From Bacteroidota bacterium (GTDB taxonomy: Bacteria; Bacteroidota; Ignavibacteria; UBA10030; UBA6906), in contig JAHBUR010000035.1 of assembly GCA_019637975.1 (NCBI GenBank), forward strand, positions 1 through 36,418: a stretch of DNA of 36,418 nucleotides, given 5' to 3'. Within the stretch, counting starts at the first letter, position 1; each line of letters begins with the position of its first letter. The translations under genes and the position numbers were made by a program. The notes beneath the pieces are model-generated. The model did no database searches, was not told the origin of the DNA, and saw only the letters and a program-made list of their open reading frames with translations. Below, piece after piece: positions 34,910-36,418 of the stretch.

Positions 34910-35934
34910 CACTCGATCACAACTCTGTGCGGAGAATTCTTGTTATAAAACTGCGAGCCATCGGAGATGTCCTGCTCTCGACGATTGTGACAAAGAACCT
35001 CAGACATGCCTTTCCGCAGGCGCAGATCGATTACCTGACGGAGCCGCCAAGCGTGGATGTGGTACGGGACAACCCCCACATCAACGGAACGATGGTTTTC
35101 AAGAAATCGGAGACAGGGGGCCTTGAATTGATCATGCGTGTGCGACGTGCACAGTACGACATGATTATTGATCTCTTCGGCAATCCGCGTACCGCGCTGG
35201 TGACACGCTTGAGCGGGGCCCGGTATCGTATCGGATACAGGTTCAGAGGGCGAACGTATGCGTACAACATTGTTGCCGAACCGCGAGGCGGTCAGGTGCA
35301 CAACACGCAATTCAATCTCGACGCGCTTGAGGCACTCGGAATTGCTATTCAGGATCGCAGTCTCTATTTTCAGTTCGACAATGAGGAAGCAGCGTATGTT
35401 GCCCGATTTCTGGATGCGGCAGGATTGAGCAACAAGGTGCTTGTCTGCCTTAACACGGGTGGCGGCTGGTACACGAAACGTTGGCGGCTTGAACAGTTTG
35501 CCGCGCTCGGAGATCGACTTGTTGAACACTACGGCGCGCATGTCGTTCTTTCGTGGGGGAGGGGGCAGCTTGAGGAGGTCGAAAAGCTTCAATCACTCAT
35601 GAGGCAGCCGGCTTTTGTTCCTCCGGAAACAACGTTGCGCCAACTCGGAGCGTTGCTGAAACGATGCTCGCTGGTTGTAACAAACGACTCCGGTCCCATG
35701 CATATTGCAGCCGCGTTGGGCGTTCCGGTTGTAGGCATCTACGGTCCGACAAATCCCGCTTTGCAGGGACCCTACGGCTCTGGGCATGTTGTTGTCAGGA
35801 ATGAAAAGCTTGATTGCCTCGGCTGCAATCTCACCAAGTGCCCGATCGGAAACCCGTGTATGCTTGATTTGACTGTCGATGATGTGTTGCGGGGCGTTGA
35901 AGATGTGATCAAGAAAAATAACCTCATGCTATGA
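34906..35934 (+). CDS. Glycosyltransferase family 9 (heptosyltransferase-like)
   Basis: A 342-residue GT-B enzyme of the ADP-heptose:LPS heptosyltransferase family. The N-terminal domain opens with RILVIKLRAIGDVLLSTIVT, followed by DMIIDLFGNPRTALVTRLSG. The C-terminal donor-binding part has CLNTGGGWYTKRW, VVTNDSGPMHIAAALGVPVV and GIYGPTNP, the classic GT9 block. Near the end a four-cysteine set C304-x2-C307-x4-C312-x5-C318 (CLGCNLTKCPIGNPC) is typical of one GT9 subgroup and may bind metal. It overlaps endonuclease III and the next GT9 (both ATGA). It probably adds a sugar to the LPS inner core or a related glycan. Donor may or may not be heptose. Confidence 0.9.
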   Translation: MTLDHNSVRRILVIKLRAIGDVLLSTIVTKNLRHAFPQAQIDYLTEPPSVDVVRDNPHINGTMVFKKSETGGLELIMRVRRAQYDMIIDLFGNPRTALVTRLSGARYRIGYRFRGRTYAYNIVAEPRGGQVHNTQFNLDALEALGIAIQDRSLYFQFDNEEAAYVARFLDAAGLSNKVLVCLNTGGGWYTKRWRLEQFAALGDRLVEHYGAHVVLSWGRGQLEEVEKLQSLMRQPAFVPPETTLRQLGALLKRCSLVVTNDSGPMHIAAALGVPVVGIYGPTNPALQGPYGSGHVVVRNEKLDCLGCNLTKCPIGNPCMLDLTVDDVLRGVEDVIKKNNLML

Positions 35935-36418
35935 AGAAGAAAAATTCACGGACGAAATCCCGGGTGAAGAAACCCGTCCGCCGGAGTAGAATGCACATTC
36001 CGGACTGCAAGCACTTTACCGGCTACAAGCCGTGTTTCCCCGATACCCGATGCTACACTGAATGTGTCGCAAACGAGCCGATCGGGACGCGCATCCTCAT
36101 CGTCAATCTCGATGCGATGGGCAATGTTCTGGTGACCACGAGCCTTCTTCCGGCTCTCAAGCGAAAATATCCGAATAGCCATATTTCGTGGATCACGCTG
36201 AAGAATGCATACCCTCTGCTTCTTAATAATCCCTACCTCGATACGATCTATCAGTGGGAACCCGAGAACTGGATGATACTTCAACAAATCAAGTTCGATC
36301 TGGTGTTAAGTGTCGACAAATCCCGGCGTTCGGGGGCGTTTGTCGCGGGTTTGCAGGCCGGGGAAAAACTCGGTTTCGGCATCAATACTCGCGGGCAGAT
36401 TGTTCCGCTGAATAACGA
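35931..36418 (+). CDS. Glycosyltransferase family 9, 3'-truncated by the window end
   Basis: About 162 residues are visible and the frame runs off the end. After a basic N-terminus (MKKKNSRTKSRVKKPVRRSR) comes a cysteine-rich stretch, IPDCKHFTGYKPC then FPDTRCYTEC (C26, C35, C41, C45), that may bind metal. The GT9 fold starts at TRILIVNLDAMGNVLVTTSL, with LKRKYPNSHISWIT, FDLVLSVDKSRRSG and LGFGINTRGQI following in the family order. ATG 35931 overlaps the preceding stop. Two consecutive GT9 genes suggest stepwise core-sugar addition. The catalytic C-terminal half lies outside the window. Confidence 0.85.
   Translation, partial: MKKKNSRTKSRVKKPVRRSRMHIPDCKHFTGYKPCFPDTRCYTECVANEPIGTRILIVNLDAMGNVLVTTSLLPALKRKYPNSHISWITLKNAYPLLLNNPYLDTIYQWEPENWMILQQIKFDLVLSVDKSRRSGAFVAGLQAGEKLGFGINTRGQIVPLNN

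Noticed and set aside
1..36418. CRISPR array, tRNA or rRNA genes, insertion sequences
   Set aside because: No regularly spaced repeats, cloverleaf-like sequences, rRNA signatures, terminal inverted repeats or transposase motifs were found. The only tandem repeats are the short heptads.

Overview
The window is a 36.4 kb bacterial chromosome segment, gene-dense, with short or overlapping junctions and a fair number of GTG/TTG starts. It contains no rRNA, tRNA, CRISPR array, transposase or integrase that I can recognise. The best lineage guess is the Bacteroidota/Chlorobiota/Ignavibacteriota (FCB) group. The reasons are an alternative complex III plus A2-type caa3 oxidase cluster laid out much as in Rhodothermus-like bacteria, and a promoter matching the Bacteroidota -33/-7 pattern (TTG ... 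TAnnTTTG). This assignment is inference, not proof.

Region 1 (1-11.5 kb) is a cell-surface polysaccharide locus. On the + strand it holds a truncated O-antigen ligase/polymerase, a GT4 glycosyltransferase, a PaaK/CapK-like adenylate-forming enzyme, a GT2 glycosyltransferase with a membrane tail, a SAM methyltransferase, a DegT-family sugar aminotransferase, a 6-phospho-3-hexuloisomerase-like SIS protein, a short PglC-like initiating sugar-phosphate transferase and a long FlaA1/WbpM/PglF-type 4,6-dehydratase. A clear terminator follows. A second O-antigen ligase/polymerase is encoded convergently on the - strand. Dehydratase, aminotransferase and phosphoglycosyltransferase together would fit a glycan started by an amino-dideoxy sugar on undecaprenyl phosphate. 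Heptanucleotide tandem arrays flank and enter the aminotransferase gene.

Region 2 (11.7-19.4 kb) carries housekeeping and accessory genes: a LiaF-like membrane protein, a one-domain asparaginase-like protein (convergent, sharing a hairpin terminator), a secreted dipeptidyl-peptidase IV, citrate synthase, a radical SAM protein of unknown function and a CorA metal transporter.

Region 3 (19.4-32.7 kb) is one long respiratory operon behind a strong promoter: actABCDEF, a small membrane protein, a Sco copper chaperone, then coxB (with fused cytochrome c), coxA, coxC and coxD, ending with a cyclase-family lipoprotein. Quinol electrons would enter alternative complex III, pass through its Fe-S clusters and c hemes, and reach the caa3 oxidase. 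The operon encodes seven c-type heme sites: five in ActA, one in ActE, one in CoxB.

Region 4 (32.7-36.4 kb) is a tightly overlapping set: aspartate kinase, endonuclease III and two GT9 (heptosyltransferase-like) glycosyltransferases, the last cut by the window end.

Nothing here is unambiguously a novel system. The best leads are the heptad arrays, the bacillosamine-like set with an unexpected hexuloisomerase and adenylating enzyme, the unassigned small protein and cyclase of the respiratory operon, and the radical SAM protein with extra conserved-looking cysteines.
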